Shown piece by piece: positions 25,685 to 35,261 of a stretch of 64,000 nucleotides of DNA (positions within the stretch are counted from its first letter, which is position 1; each line of letters begins with the position of its first letter). Source of the DNA: Amycolatopsis sp. MtRt-6 (GTDB lineage Bacteria; Actinomycetota; Actinomycetes; Mycobacteriales; Pseudonocardiaceae); NCBI RefSeq assembly GCF_017308975.1, contig NZ_JADWPD010000005.1, positions 295,264-359,263 on the forward strand. Reading direction: 5' to 3'. The notes beneath the pieces were generated by a model. That model worked only from the letters and a program-made list of their open reading frames with translations, was not told where the DNA came from and ran no database searches. The position numbers were made by a program, and so were the translations under genes.

Positions 25685-27463
25685 GTGGACGTGGCGAGTC
25701 CTGCGCACGTCGCCACGCCGCGCGGGCTGTCCCGGCCGCTGCTGCGCCGGAGCATCCACGTGGGCTGGGTGCTGGTGCTCGCGCTGGCCACCGAGTTCCG
25801 CGTCGGCCGCTTCGGCTTCCACCCCTCCGACCAGGGTTTCATCCTCGCCCAGGCGTGGCGCGTGCTGCACGGCGAAGTCCCGCACGCCGACATCATCTCC
25901 GCCCGCCCGCTGGGGTCCGCGGTCCTGCACGTCGCCGACTTCGCACTGCCGATGCCGCTGTTCTTCGGCTCCAGCTTCCTGTCCATGATCGAGATCATCG
26001 TGGCCACGATCGCGTTCGCCGCGCTGGTCACCCGCCGCCGGGTGCTCGACTGGGGGCCGGGGATGACGGCGCTGGTCGCGGCCGCGTCGCTGATCAACCT
26101 CAACGCGTTCCCGCTGATGGCCTGGCACACCGTGGACGGCATCGCGCTCACCGCGTGCGGTGCCTGGGCACTGGACGCGGGCCTGCGCGGCGAGCGCGCC
26201 TTCGCCCGCCGCGGCGGGCTGGCGCTGCTCGGCTGCGCGGTGCTCGTCAAGCAGAGCTTCGTGCTCGCCCCGGTGATCGGCCTGCTCTGGCTGCTGCTGC
26301 ACCCGGCGACACGGGCGGGCACGCGGCGCGCGGCCCGGCTGGTCCTCGACCTGCTCGCGCTCGGCGCGCCGGGGCTGGCGTACGTGGCGTGGGTGAGCCT
26401 CGGCGGCGGCTTCACGGAGATGGTCGAGCAGCTCACCGGCGGCGCCCCCGCGTACGGCGAGCGGCTGCTCGGGCTGTGGCTCGACGACCCGGAGGTGCTG
26501 ACCAGGGCCCCGGTGCGGGAGCTGGCCTTCTTCGCCGCCATCGCCGTGGTGCTGCTGGCCGTCCGGCTGCCCGGTGACCGGCTGGGCGCGGCCGGGCGGG
26601 TGGCGTCCTGGACGCTGGTGCTCGCCGGTGCCGCCGCCGTGGTCTGGACCGTCGTCGACGGCCGGTTCACCGGCTCGTCGCGCTGGGCGGACGTCCTGTG
26701 GTGGATCGTCGCGGTCAGCGTGCCGGTGAACGCGGCCGTGCGGCGGAAGGTCCCGTGGGCGGGGCTGCTCGTGCTCGCCACCGGGTTCATGACCAGCCTG
26801 TCCTGGGGCAACGACACCCCGACGCTGCTCACCGGCACCCTGGCCCTGACCGCGTTGCTGCTGCTGGGCGAGCTGGTCCCGGCCCGCCCAGCAGCGGCAA
26901 CGTCGGCGCGCCGCTGGATCACGGCGACGGCCGGCCTGACCGCGGTGGCGGTGTGCGGCTGGGTCGTCGTCGCCCGCCACGACCAGGCGGCGTACCTCGA
27001 CCTCGGGCACGACCGGCTGACCGAGGACCTCGGCGCGGTCACCCCGGCGATGGCGGGCATCCGCACGAACCCCTCGACGTTCACCTTCGTCCGGCAGATC
27101 CGCGACTGCCTCGACCGCTTCCCGGCCGCGCGGACGGCGATCCTGCCGGACAGCCCGTTCGCCTACCCCGCGTTCGGCCTGCGCAACCCGTTCCCCCTCG
27201 AATGGCCGCTGCCGCTGGAAATCGTCGGCGACGCCCCCGAGCGCATGCTCGCGACGGCCGACCGGCTGAACCGCGAAGGCGGCTACCTGGTGCTGTTCGA
27301 GACGGACTCGATCCGGATGCTCGCCACGGGCGGCCCGGTGCCGGAGTCGATCCCGGCCGACACGCCGGTGTTCGACTACCTCGGCCTGGAGAAGGCGATC
27401 CAGGCCCGGCTCACGGGCCGCACCGTGACCTGCGGCAGCTTCGTCGGGAAGTACGCCCCCTAG
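25685..27463 (+). CDS. Polytopic membrane protein, GT-C glycosyltransferase-like
   Basis: About 592 residues with roughly ten membrane helices in the first 430 residues and a soluble, extracytoplasmic C-terminal domain of about 150 residues (VRQIRDCLDRFPAARTAILPDSP, and a terminal TCGSFVGKYAP). An acidic pair in the first outer loop after helix one (FHPSDQGFILAQAWRVLHGEVP) resembles the catalytic loop of GT-C/PMT-type polyprenyl-dependent transferases, but the classical DE/DD motif is absent. The GTG start at 25685 follows GGAAGGCGG; an upstream ATG-like start at 25604 would add 27 residues. It may mannosylate or glycosylate envelope components (weak inference). Confidence 0.7.
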   Translation: MDVASPAHVATPRGLSRPLLRRSIHVGWVLVLALATEFRVGRFGFHPSDQGFILAQAWRVLHGEVPHADIISARPLGSAVLHVADFALPMPLFFGSSFLSMIEIIVATIAFAALVTRRRVLDWGPGMTALVAAASLINLNAFPLMAWHTVDGIALTACGAWALDAGLRGERAFARRGGLALLGCAVLVKQSFVLAPVIGLLWLLLHPATRAGTRRAARLVLDLLALGAPGLAYVAWVSLGGGFTEMVEQLTGGAPAYGERLLGLWLDDPEVLTRAPVRELAFFAAIAVVLLAVRLPGDRLGAAGRVASWTLVLAGAAAVVWTVVDGRFTGSSRWADVLWWIVAVSVPVNAAVRRKVPWAGLLVLATGFMTSLSWGNDTPTLLTGTLALTALLLLGELVPARPAAATSARRWITATAGLTAVAVCGWVVVARHDQAAYLDLGHDRLTEDLGAVTPAMAGIRTNPSTFTFVRQIRDCLDRFPAARTAILPDSPFAYPAFGLRNPFPLEWPLPLEIVGDAPERMLATADRLNREGGYLVLFETDSIRMLATGGPVPESIPADTPVFDYLGLEKAIQARLTGRTVTCGSFVGKYAP

Positions 27464-28605
27464 GACTCCCGCACCGCGCCGGTGAACTCCTCGAACGCCT
27501 TGATCAGCACCCGGGGGACGTCCTCCTCCCCCACGCCGGCGAGGAGCTCGCCGAACTGCTTCCCGTCCGCGCCGACCTTGGCGCTGCGCGGGAACATGGC
27601 CTCCTCGTACTCCGCGAGCGCCGCTTCGACGTCGCCGGGGTGCGCGGCGAGAGCCAGCGCGAGCTCCGCACCGTCGAGCATGGCGAGGTTGGCGCCTTCG
27701 CCGTTGGCCGGCATCAGGTGGGCGGCGTCGCCGACCAGCGTCACCCCCGGAACGCGCGCCCAGCGGTGCCCGATCGGCAAGGTGTAGTGCGGCCGCAGGA
27801 CGGGCGCGGTGTCGCCGTCGGTGATCAGGGCGGTGAGTTCCGGTGCCCAGCCGTCGAACTCCGCCGCGACCCGCGCGGCGGCCGCGTCCGGGTCGGTGAA
27901 GTCGATGGCGGCGAACCAGTCCAGCGGCCGGATGAGCGAGACGTAGGTGTGCAGCGTGTCCCCGCTTTCCCGGTGGGCGTGGATGCCCTTGTCCACCGAG
28001 GGCGCCAGCAGCGAACCGCCGCCCACCGCCTTCGCGGCGGCGGGGTGCCGGGTGTCGGCGTCGTACAGGTAGATCTCGACGAAGGCTTCGCCGACGTACT
28101 CGGGGGTGGCGCCGGTGAGCAGCGGCCGGATCCGCGACCACGCGCCGTCCGCGCCGACCAGGAGGCTCGTGCCGGCCGCGTGGCCGTCGGCGAAGGTCAC
28201 CTCGTGGCGGCCGTCGCCGAGCGCGCGGGCCCCGGTCACCTTGTGTCCCCAGTGGACAGTGCCGGCCGGCAGCGCGTCGAGCAGCATCCGCCGCAGGTCG
28301 GCGCGCTGCACTTCGGGACGGCCGCCCGTGCCGTCGTCGGCCTGTTCGGCCAGCACGGTCCCGTGCCGGTCGAGGACCCGCATCGCCTGCCTGCCCTCGA
28401 GGACCAGGCCGCGGAACTCCTCCATGAGCCCGGCCGCTTCGACGGCGATCTGCCCGTTGTAGTCGTGGATGTCGAGCATCCCGCCCTGGCCCCGGGCCAG
28501 CGGGGACGCCTCGGCCTCGTACACCGTGACCGGGATGCCGTGGACGTGCAGGACGCGGGCGAGGGTGAGGCCGCCGAGGCCGGCGCCGATGATCGTGACG
28601 TGCAC
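27460..28605 (-). CDS. FAD-dependent monooxygenase (PHBH/TetX-like)
   Basis: 381 residues of a class A flavoprotein monooxygenase. GAGLGGLTLARVL at residues 7-19 binds FAD, LLVGADGAWSRIR is the DG motif binding NAD(P)H and flavin, and VTLVGDAAHLMPANGEGANLAMLDG is the GD motif. No membrane or ferredoxin domain is present. TetX-type members inactivate tetracyclines and others hydroxylate aromatic metabolites; the substrate is unclear here. It is followed upstream by a MocR-type regulator on the same strand, 96 bp away, and overlaps the membrane protein gene end by four bases. Confidence 0.9.
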   Translation of the reverse strand: MHVTIIGAGLGGLTLARVLHVHGIPVTVYEAEASPLARGQGGMLDIHDYNGQIAVEAAGLMEEFRGLVLEGRQAMRVLDRHGTVLAEQADDGTGGRPEVQRADLRRMLLDALPAGTVHWGHKVTGARALGDGRHEVTFADGHAAGTSLLVGADGAWSRIRPLLTGATPEYVGEAFVEIYLYDADTRHPAAAKAVGGGSLLAPSVDKGIHAHRESGDTLHTYVSLIRPLDWFAAIDFTDPDAAAARVAAEFDGWAPELTALITDGDTAPVLRPHYTLPIGHRWARVPGVTLVGDAAHLMPANGEGANLAMLDGAELALALAAHPGDVEAALAEYEEAMFPRSAKVGADGKQFGELLAGVGEEDVPRVLIKAFEEFTGAVRES

Positions 28606-28701
28606 GAGTGCTCCTTCGGGGTTGGTGGTGCGACCTCCGAAGGCTGGCGGTGATCACTGGTACCCGGCGCACACTGCGCTGGCACGCCCTGGCAGGCGCT
28701 G

Positions 28702-30024
28702 TCAGTCGGCCAGCAGGTCGTCCGGGCTGCCGCTCGCCAGGCCGGCCAGGACGTCGAGCGCCGCGGAGAGCGTTTCCACCGGCGGAGCCGACACCGCGAT
28801 CCGCACCGCGTTCGGCGCGTGGCCCGGCAGCACCGCGAACGCCGCCGCCGGGGACAGGGCGATCCCGCGGCGGGCCGCCGCGGCGACGAACGTCTCCGCC
28901 CGCCAGTGCTCCGGCAGCTCCCACCAGCGGTGGTACGACGCCGGGTCGCCGCGCAGGCCCGGCAGCTTCTCGGCCACCACCGGAGCCCGCGCGGCCGCGT
29001 CACGGCGTTTCGCGGCCTCGATCTCGGCCAGGGTGCCCGTCACGATCCACTGCGTCGCCGCTTCGACGGCGAAGCGCGACGCGGCCCAGGCACCCGAACG
29101 CACCGACGAGGCCAGCCGCGCGGTCCACGCCGGGGGCGACACCAGGAAGCCCGCGGTGAGGCCCGGGGCGACCCGCTTGGACAGGCTGTCGACGAACACC
29201 GTGCGCTCCGGCGCGTACGCGGCGAAGGGGCGGACGTCGTCGCGCAGGAACGTGTAGATGCCGTCCTCGATCACCGGCAGGTCCAGCCGGGCCGTGACCT
29301 CGGCGAGCGCGGCCCGGCGCTGCGGCGGCATGGTCGTGCCGAGCGGGTTGTGCAGGGTCGGCTGAACGTAGAGCGCGCGGACCGGCCCGGCCGCGGCCAG
29401 GGCCTCCGGCACCAGCCCGGACTCGTCGGTTTCGATCGGCACGAGCTCCACGCCGAGCCTGGCCGCGAGGCCCTTCACCACCGGGTACGTCAGCGATTCC
29501 ACCGCGAGCCGCTCCCCGACCGGCACGAACGCGGCGATCGAAGCCGCCAGTGCCTGCCTGCCGTTGCCGGTGAACAGCACGGCCGCCGGGTCCGGGCGCC
29601 AGTCGCCGCGGGCGAGCAGGCCGGCCGCCGCCTCGCGGGCCGCTCGCGTGCCCGCGGTCCCGATCGGGTGCAGGGCCGCGGTCAGGACGTCCTCGCGCAG
29701 CAGTGGTTCCAGTGCGCGGGCCAGCCGCGCGGACTCCTCCGGCAGGACGGCGAAGTTGAGTTCGAGGTCGACGCGGGCGCCGCCGGGCTCGGCCAGCGCG
29801 GGCTCGGGCGGCGGTTTCGCCGCGCGGACGAACGTGCCGCGGCCGACCTCGCCGACGGCCAGGCCGCGCCGGACGAGCTCGCCGTAGACGCGGGCGGCGG
29901 TGGAGCCGGCGATGCCGCGCTGCCGCGCGAAGCGGCGCTGGGGCGGCAGCCGGTCGCCGGGGCGGAGCCGGCCGGCCTCGATGTCGGCGGCGAGGGCGTC
30001 CGCGACGACGCGGTAGTCGTCCAT
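28702..30024 (-). CDS. MocR-type regulator (GntR HTH fused to aminotransferase fold)
   Basis: 440 residues. The N-terminal GntR winged helix (1-75: DALAADIEAGRLRPGDRLPPQRRFARQRG, then STAARVYGELVRRG) is joined to a class I aminotransferase-like domain with the PLP Lys in VDSLSKRVAPGLTAGFLV, and the PTLHNPLGTTM and EDGIYTFLRD loops. MocR proteins use PLP as effector to control vitamin B6, GABA or antibiotic genes. The start at 30024 is chosen because the HTH begins a few residues later. It is divergent from an O-methyltransferase gene, its most plausible target. Confidence 0.9.
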   Translation of the reverse strand: MDDYRVVADALAADIEAGRLRPGDRLPPQRRFARQRGIAGSTAARVYGELVRRGLAVGEVGRGTFVRAAKPPPEPALAEPGGARVDLELNFAVLPEESARLARALEPLLREDVLTAALHPIGTAGTRAAREAAAGLLARGDWRPDPAAVLFTGNGRQALAASIAAFVPVGERLAVESLTYPVVKGLAARLGVELVPIETDESGLVPEALAAAGPVRALYVQPTLHNPLGTTMPPQRRAALAEVTARLDLPVIEDGIYTFLRDDVRPFAAYAPERTVFVDSLSKRVAPGLTAGFLVSPPAWTARLASSVRSGAWAASRFAVEAATQWIVTGTLAEIEAAKRRDAAARAPVVAEKLPGLRGDPASYHRWWELPEHWRAETFVAAAARRGIALSPAAAFAVLPGHAPNAVRIAVSAPPVETLSAALDVLAGLASGSPDDLLAD

Positions 30025-30095
30025 GGTCCCCCTCCTCGCCGGAAACGCTCCCGGCGAGCATGATCCCACCGGGCTAGATTGACGGTGGAGGTGCC

Positions 30096-30752
30096 ATGAC
30101 CGACCAGACCTGGACCGCCGTCGACGACTACCTCGCCGGCGCCCTGCTCGCCCCCGACCCGGTGCTCGACGCGGCGTCGGCCGACGCCGACGCCGCGGGG
30201 CTGCCGCACATCGCCGTCGCGCCCAACCAGGGCAAGCTGCTCCACCTGCTGGCCCGGCTGGCGGGAGCGCGGACGATCCTGGAGATCGGCACCCTCGGCG
30301 GGTACAGCACCATCTGGCTCGCCCGCGCGCTTCCCGCCGGCGGCAAGCTCGTGACCTGCGAATACGAGCCGAAGCACGCCGAAGTCGCGAAGGCCAACCT
30401 GGCGCGGGCGGGCTTCGGCGAGGACGTCGTGGACATCCGGGTCGGCGCCGCGCTCGACACGCTGCCGACGCTGAGCGGGCCGTTCGACTTCGTGTTCATC
30501 GACGCCGACAAGGCCAACCTCGCGAACTACGTGCGTGCCTCGCTGGCGCTGTCCCGGCCGGGCACGACGATCGTCGTCGACAACGTCGTCCGGCAGGGCC
30601 GGGTCGCCGACCCGGACAGCGACGACGTGAACGTGCGCGGCGCGCGCGAGATGTTCGCCCTGCTGGCCACCGAGGACCGGATCGACGCGACCGCCGTCCA
30701 GACCGTCGGCGGCAAGGGCTACGACGGGTTCGTGCTGGCCCTGGTCCGCTGA
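30096..30752 (+). CDS. SAM-dependent O-methyltransferase (family 3)
   Basis: 218 residues, catechol/caffeoyl-CoA O-methyltransferase type. The SAM-binding motif I is LEIGTLGGYSTIWLARAL; FIDADKANLANY gives the metal-binding Asp and DNVVRQG the second metal ligand pair. These enzymes methylate catechols or similar diols using Mg2+. The gene is divergent from the MocR regulator, with 71 bp between the starts. The substrate is unknown. Confidence 0.9.
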   Translation: MTDQTWTAVDDYLAGALLAPDPVLDAASADADAAGLPHIAVAPNQGKLLHLLARLAGARTILEIGTLGGYSTIWLARALPAGGKLVTCEYEPKHAEVAKANLARAGFGEDVVDIRVGAALDTLPTLSGPFDFVFIDADKANLANYVRASLALSRPGTTIVVDNVVRQGRVADPDSDDVNVRGAREMFALLATEDRIDATAVQTVGGKGYDGFVLALVR

Positions 30753-30753
30753 C

Positions 30754-32616
30754 TCACCGCGACGGCGGCGCGGGGCTCTGCGTGAACGCGCGCCACACGT
30801 CGGCCGGGACGACGTCTCCGGTCAGCTTGCGGCCGGCCGCGTCCTTCAGCCGCCGGTCGTCGTCGGAGCCGATCCAGACCGCCGTCACCAGCTGGGGGGT
30901 GTAGCCGATGGCCCAGGCGTCCTGGTTGTCCGGGCTGTTGCCGTGCTCGGCCTCGCCGGTGCGCAGCGCCGCCGGGCCGTCCGTGCGCAGGGTCGCGGTG
31001 ACCTCCGCGGCGACGCGGCGGCTCGTTTCGTCGTCGCCGAACGCCGGGGTCGCGCTGTCCTGGTGTTCCCAGACGACCGCGCCGCTTTCGTCGCGCACCT
31101 TAGCGACCAGGTGCGGGGTGGCGCGCCGGCCGTCGGCGGCGAAGGTCGCGTAGGCGCCGGCGACGTCCAGCGGCCGCAGCGGGTAGCGGCCGATGGCGAT
31201 GCCCGGCCCGATGAGGAAGCCGTCCTTTTCGCGCAGGGTCGGGACGCCGTCGACGGCGTCCGGGATGCCGGCGCGGCGCGCGGCGTCGCTCAGCGCCTCC
31301 GGGCCGAGCTTCTTCGCCAGCGCGATGAAGGGGCCGTTGGCGTGCGTCTCCATCGCCGAGCGCAGGGTGCACTTCGGGCCGCAGACGTCCGGGTACTGGA
31401 AGTTCTCCCCGAGGAACTCCAGCTTCGACGGCGCCGGGATCGGCTGGTCCGGGACGTAGCCGCGGCCCAGCGCCGCGGCGAGCGTGAACGGGTGGAACGC
31501 CGTGCCCAGCGCGTGCGGGGTGCCCGCGTAGTCGCGGACGCCCTGGTCACCGCCGTTGTAGGCGCGAACGGCGCCGGTCGACGGCTCGATCGCGACGACG
31601 GCCCCGCGGAACACCTCCGGCTCGCCGTTCAGCCTGTCCCGCAGGGCTTTCTTCGCGGCGTCCTGCCGGCTGCGGTCCAGCGTCGTCTCGACCGTCATGT
31701 TCCCCTGCTGGAGCCGGCCGAGCGGGAAGCCGTTCTGTTCCAGTTCGGCGAGGACCTGCTGCTTGATGTGGAACTCGTCGTAGGTGATGCGACCGGCGCG
31801 GGTCTCCGACGGCGCCTGGATTTCGGCGCCGGGGTAGGCCATCGGCTCGTCGTTCCCGACGTACCCGCGGCCGACGAGCTTGTCGCGCACGTACTGCCAG
31901 CGCCGGGCGGCGTGGACGTCGCCGGAGGCGGCCGGGTCGTGCACCGACGGCGACTGGATCATCCCGGCGAGGAAGGCGGCCTCGCTCCAGGTGATGGAGT
32001 CGTCGAGCTTCTTGCCGAAGTAGGCGTTCATCGCCGCGGCGGGCCCGAACGTGCCGCGGCCGAAGGAGATGATGTTGACGTAGCTTTCGAAGATCTGCTC
32101 CTTGTTCTGCTCCTGGGTGATCTTGGTGGCCAGCACGAGCTCGGCGAACTTGCGCCCGAGCGTCGCGTCCTCGTCGCCGGTGGACTTCTTGATGTACTGC
32201 TGGGTGATCCCGGAACCGCCGCCGACGCCGGTGAGGAACGCGCGGCCGATGCCGGTCGGGTCGAAGCCCTGGTTGTCCCAGAAGGTCGGGTCCTCGGTCG
32301 CGATGATGGCGTCCCGCAGCTTCGCGGGCACCTGCGCGTACGGGACGAACCTCCGGTCGCCGTCGGCCGGCACCACCTTGAGCAGCTCGGACCCGTCGGC
32401 GTACTGCAGGACGACGGTCTTGTCGAGGCCGGCCAGGACCTCCTGCGGGCTGCGGACGTCGAGCACGAGGTAGGCCACCCAGAAGGCGATCAGCGGGCCG
32501 CCGACGAGGACACCGAGCGTCCACCCGGCGACCCGCCGGACGCGGCGCCACCTCCGGCGGCGGGGGGTGTCCGGCTTGGCGGGGGTTTCGTCTGTTTCCT
32601 CCGTCGGCAAGGTCAC
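30754..32616 (-). CDS. Class A PBP-like glycosyltransferase with degenerate transpeptidase domain
   Basis: About 620 residues from a GTG at 32616. A basic cytoplasmic tail and one membrane helix (~28-52) lead into a GT51 domain with the catalytic Glu in ATEDPTFWDNQG (~108), the GSGITQQYIKKS loop, and the EQIFESYVNIISFGRGTFG segment. The penicillin-binding domain keeps its fold (AIGYTPQLVTAVWIG) but its active-site motifs are replaced: SxxK reads TAFH (~372-375), SxN reads HAN (~425-427), and KTG reads RTG (~552-554). It should polymerise glycan without cross-linking. It is monocistronic and convergent with the O-methyltransferase gene, with one base between the stops. Confidence 0.88.
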   Translation of the reverse strand: MTLPTEETDETPAKPDTPRRRRWRRVRRVAGWTLGVLVGGPLIAFWVAYLVLDVRSPQEVLAGLDKTVVLQYADGSELLKVVPADGDRRFVPYAQVPAKLRDAIIATEDPTFWDNQGFDPTGIGRAFLTGVGGGSGITQQYIKKSTGDEDATLGRKFAELVLATKITQEQNKEQIFESYVNIISFGRGTFGPAAAMNAYFGKKLDDSITWSEAAFLAGMIQSPSVHDPAASGDVHAARRWQYVRDKLVGRGYVGNDEPMAYPGAEIQAPSETRAGRITYDEFHIKQQVLAELEQNGFPLGRLQQGNMTVETTLDRSRQDAAKKALRDRLNGEPEVFRGAVVAIEPSTGAVRAYNGGDQGVRDYAGTPHALGTAFHPFTLAAALGRGYVPDQPIPAPSKLEFLGENFQYPDVCGPKCTLRSAMETHANGPFIALAKKLGPEALSDAARRAGIPDAVDGVPTLREKDGFLIGPGIAIGRYPLRPLDVAGAYATFAADGRRATPHLVAKVRDESGAVVWEHQDSATPAFGDDETSRRVAAEVTATLRTDGPAALRTGEAEHGNSPDNQDAWAIGYTPQLVTAVWIGSDDDRRLKDAAGRKLTGDVVPADVWRAFTQSPAPPSR

Positions 32617-32819
32617 GAAAGGATGACGACCGGACGGGTGAAAAGGTTCTGCGAAGAAGCAACGGGAGTTGTTCGAATCCCGTGAAGATTCCGGCACTCA
32701 GGGCGCGCCGGCGACGAGCGCCCGGAACGCGCCGCCGGGAACGGACTCCCGAGGCGATCGTCACCGTGGCTCGCCGAGTGGGCGGCCCAACCGCCGCCGC
32801 TACGACGGCTGAACGGCGC

Positions 32820-33539
32820 TCAGGACAGGAACGCGCGCAGCAGCGAGGCGGTGCCCTCGATGTGCTCGGCCATCGCCCGGCGCGCGGCGGGCGCGTCGCC
32901 GGCCAGTATCGCGTCGACGATCGCCTCGTGCTGGGCGTTCGAGTGCTCGAGGTTGGGCGGGAGCAGGGGGATCCGGTCGAGCAGCTGGTTGACGCGGGTG
33001 CGGGCGTCGGCCATCGCCGTCGTCAGCGAGCCGGACGCCGTCACCTCGGCGATGGCCAGGTGCAGCCGGGAGTCCTTGCGGCGGTAGTCGTCGAGGTCCG
33101 CGCCGGCGGCCTCGGCGAGCGTGCCGGTGAGGTGCTGCCGGTCGGCCGGGCTCAGCGACCGCGCGGCGGCCATCTCGGCGGCGCCGGTCTCGAGGACGTA
33201 CCGGAGGCTCAGCGCGTCTTCGAGCGCGACGGTGTCGACCTTGCCGCCGGGTTCGGGCGGGGCGGGCAGGGTGTCGTGCACGAAAGTGCCGCCGTAGCGC
33301 CCCCGCCGTGACTCCACGTAACCGGCGTCGGAGAGCGCCCGGATGGCCTCGCGCAGCGTGACGCGACTGACGCCGAGCCGTTCGGCGAGCTCGCGTTCGG
33401 ACGGCAGCCGCTCGCCCGCGCCGACGACGCCCAGCCGGATCGCCTGCAGCAGCCGCTCGACGGTCTCCTCGAAGGCGTTGCCGGTGCGGACCGGCCGGAA
33501 CAGCGCTTCGCCGGCATTCACCACCGAGGTCGACTCCAT
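32820..33539 (-). CDS. GntR family regulator, FadR/FCD subfamily
   Basis: 239 residues. The winged helix (about 20-85) reads FEETVERLLQAIRLG, then GERLPSERELAERLG, then SRVTLREAIRALSDAGYVESRRG; the FCD domain follows with D..RRKDSRLHLAIAEVTAS and a late HEAIVDAILAGDAPAARRAMAEHI metal-binding helix. The ATG at 33539 is preceded six bases upstream by TAGACT, consistent with a leaderless transcript. No catabolic operon of an obvious FadR target type is adjacent except the glycine/serine operon beyond a small divergent gene, so its target is unknown. Confidence 0.88.
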   Translation of the reverse strand: MESTSVVNAGEALFRPVRTGNAFEETVERLLQAIRLGVVGAGERLPSERELAERLGVSRVTLREAIRALSDAGYVESRRGRYGGTFVHDTLPAPPEPGGKVDTVALEDALSLRYVLETGAAEMAAARSLSPADRQHLTGTLAEAAGADLDDYRRKDSRLHLAIAEVTASGSLTTAMADARTRVNQLLDRIPLLPPNLEHSNAQHEAIVDAILAGDAPAARRAMAEHIEGTASLLRAFLS

Positions 33540-33695
33540 CCCGCGAGTCTAGGCCGCGGGGCACCTTCGGAGTGGCCAACCCCGATCGCTGTCGGTGACA
33601 CTGGGTTCCGCGCGCAGAAAAACCGGTGGAAGCGACGGGCACGGTCGGCAACGATGAAGTCACCGACACCGAACATCGACGCAGGGGGCGATCCG

Positions 33696-33893
33696 GTGCA
33701 CTTCTTGATGGCCGAGGATCTGGTCCACGAGCGCGAAGGCGAGCTGCGCCGCGGCGTGCGCAACCGCCCGCCCGGCCGCGCGACGCCACGGCGCCGCGCG
33801 GGCTCGCGGAGACAGCAGCTCGGGTGGACGCTCGTCGAGGTGGGGTTGAAGCTGGCGGTGGAGCCGGAGAAGCCCGACGTCAGCACTCGATGA
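33696..33893 (+). CDS. Small basic hypothetical protein
   Basis: About 65 residues from GTG ([21 protein letters not shown]), then an arginine-rich middle ([17 protein letters not shown]) and [15 protein letters not shown]. Short proteins opening with HFLMAEDL and ending in a basic amphipathic segment occur singly in Amycolatopsis-type genomes; the function is unknown. A CAGGGGGC site precedes the GTG; an in-frame ATG at 33654 would extend it by 14 residues. It overlaps the 3' end of sdaA by 14 bases, convergently. Confidence 0.5.
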   Translation: MHFLMAEDLVHEREGELRRGVRNRPPGRATPRRRAGSRRQQLGWTLVEVGLKLAVEPEKPDVSTR

Positions 33894-35247
33894 CGTTCAC
33901 CGCCAGGCCGCCACGCGCGGTTTCCTTGTACTTCACGCTCATGTCCGCGCCCGTCTCGCGCATGGTCTTGATCGCCTTGTCCAGCGTCACCACGTGACTG
34001 CCGTCGCCGCGCATGGCCATCCTTGCCGCGTGGATCGCCTTCGACGCTCCCACCGCGTTGCGCTCGATGCACGGGATCTGGACCAGGCCGCCCACCGGGT
34101 CGCACGTCAGGCCGAGGTGGTGCTCCACGCCGATCTCCGCCGCGTTCTCCACCTGGGCCGGGGTTCCGCCCAGCACCTCCGTCAGGCCCGCCGCCGCCAT
34201 CGCCGAGGCCGAGCCGACCTCGCCCTGGCAGCCGACCTCCGCGCCCGAGATCGAGCCCGTCTGCTTGAGGATCGAGCCGATCGCGCCCGCCGTCAGCAGG
34301 AACGTCACGATGCCGTCGTCCGACGAGTGCCGCACGAAGCGCTGGTAGTAGTGGAGCACCGCCGGGATGATGCCCGCCGCGCCGTTGGTCGGGGCCGTCA
34401 CCACGCGGCCGCCCGCCGCGTTCTCCTCGTTGACCGCGAGGGCGTACAGGCTCACCCAGTCCATCGCGTACAGCGGGTCGTCCGCGCCGTCCTCGGCCAG
34501 GAGCTTTTCGTGCAGTGCGCGGGCCCGCCGCGGCACCTTCAGGCCGCCCGGGAGGACGCCTTCGTGCGTGCAGCCGTTGCGGACGCACTCCGCCATGACC
34601 GCCCAGATGTCCAGCAAGCCCGAGCGCACCTCGGCGGCGGTGCGCCAGGACAGCTCGTTCGCCAGCATGATCTCGCTGATCGGCAAGCCCGTCGACGCAC
34701 AGTGGCCGAGGAGGTCCGCGCCGGTGCGGAACGGGTACGGCACCGGTGTCGAGTCCTCGACGAACACCGTGTCCGTCTCGTACGACTCGTCGCGGACGAA
34801 GCCGCCGCCCACCGAGTAGTAGGTGCGTTCGCGCAGCAGTGCGCCGGACGCGTCGAACGCGCGGAACACCATGCCGTTCGGGTGCGCGGGCAGCGACTTG
34901 CGCCGGTGCATGGTGAGGTCGGTGTCCTCGTCGAACGCGATCTCGTGCGTGCCGTTCAGGAGCAGCCGGTTGCGCGAGCGGATCTCCGCGATGCGACCCG
35001 GCACCGTGTCCGTGTCGATCTCTTCGGGACGCTCACCCGAAAGCCCGAGCAGGACGGCCTTGTCGCTGCCGTGGCCGAAGCCGGTCGCGCCGAGCGAGCC
35101 GAACAGCTCGGCCTGCACGCGGGACGTCCGCGCGAGGTCGTCGCCGAGTCCGTCCACAAAGGTCCGTGCCGCCCGCATCGGCCCGACGGTGTGGGAGCTC
35201 GACGGGCCGATGCCGATGGAAAACAGGTCGAAGACGCTGATCGCCAT
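33880..35247 (-). CDS. sdaA: L-serine ammonia-lyase, iron-sulfur type, single chain
   Basis: 455 residues with fused beta and alpha domains. The N-terminus [21 protein letters not shown] is the beta-domain signature, [16 protein letters not shown] and [25 protein letters not shown] mark the alpha domain, and the [4Fe-4S] cysteines appear in GCQGEVG, CDPVGG and CIERN. It converts L-serine to pyruvate and ammonia. It is the last gene of the glycine-cleavage operon, 14 bp after lipA, so serine made by GlyA from glycine can be drained to pyruvate. The C-terminal Cys (VNVIEC) probably loops back to the cluster, as known for type II enzymes. Confidence 0.95.
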   Translation of the reverse strand: MAISVFDLFSIGIGPSSSHTVGPMRAARTFVDGLGDDLARTSRVQAELFGSLGATGFGHGSDKAVLLGLSGERPEEIDTDTVPGRIAEIRSRNRLLLNGTHEIAFDEDTDLTMHRRKSLPAHPNGMVFRAFDASGALLRERTYYSVGGGFVRDESYETDTVFVEDSTPVPYPFRTGADLLGHCASTGLPISEIMLANELSWRTAAEVRSGLLDIWAVMAECVRNGCTHEGVLPGGLKVPRRARALHEKLLAEDGADDPLYAMDWVSLYALAVNEENAAGGRVVTAPTNGAAGIIPAVLHYYQRFVRHSSDDGIVTFLLTAGAIGSILKQTGSISGAEVGCQGEVGSASAMAAAGLTEVLGGTPAQVENAAEIGVEHHLGLTCDPVGGLVQIPCIERNAVGASKAIHAARMAMRGDGSHVVTLDKAIKTMRETGADMSVKYKETARGGLAVNVIEC

Positions 35248-35261
35248 TGATCCGCCCCTTC

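Noticed and set aside
23054..28924. A minus-strand open frame of nearly 2,000 codons.
   Set aside because: It covers the acyl reductase and membrane protein genes in antisense and reads as low-complexity GC-rich sequence; typical actinomycete shadow frame.
32655..32690. GTTCGAATCCC resembles a tRNA T-arm, hinting at a tRNA remnant or attachment site.
   Set aside because: The loop is too long, no acceptor stem, anticodon arm or CCA-proximal sequence accompanies it, and no integrase is present.
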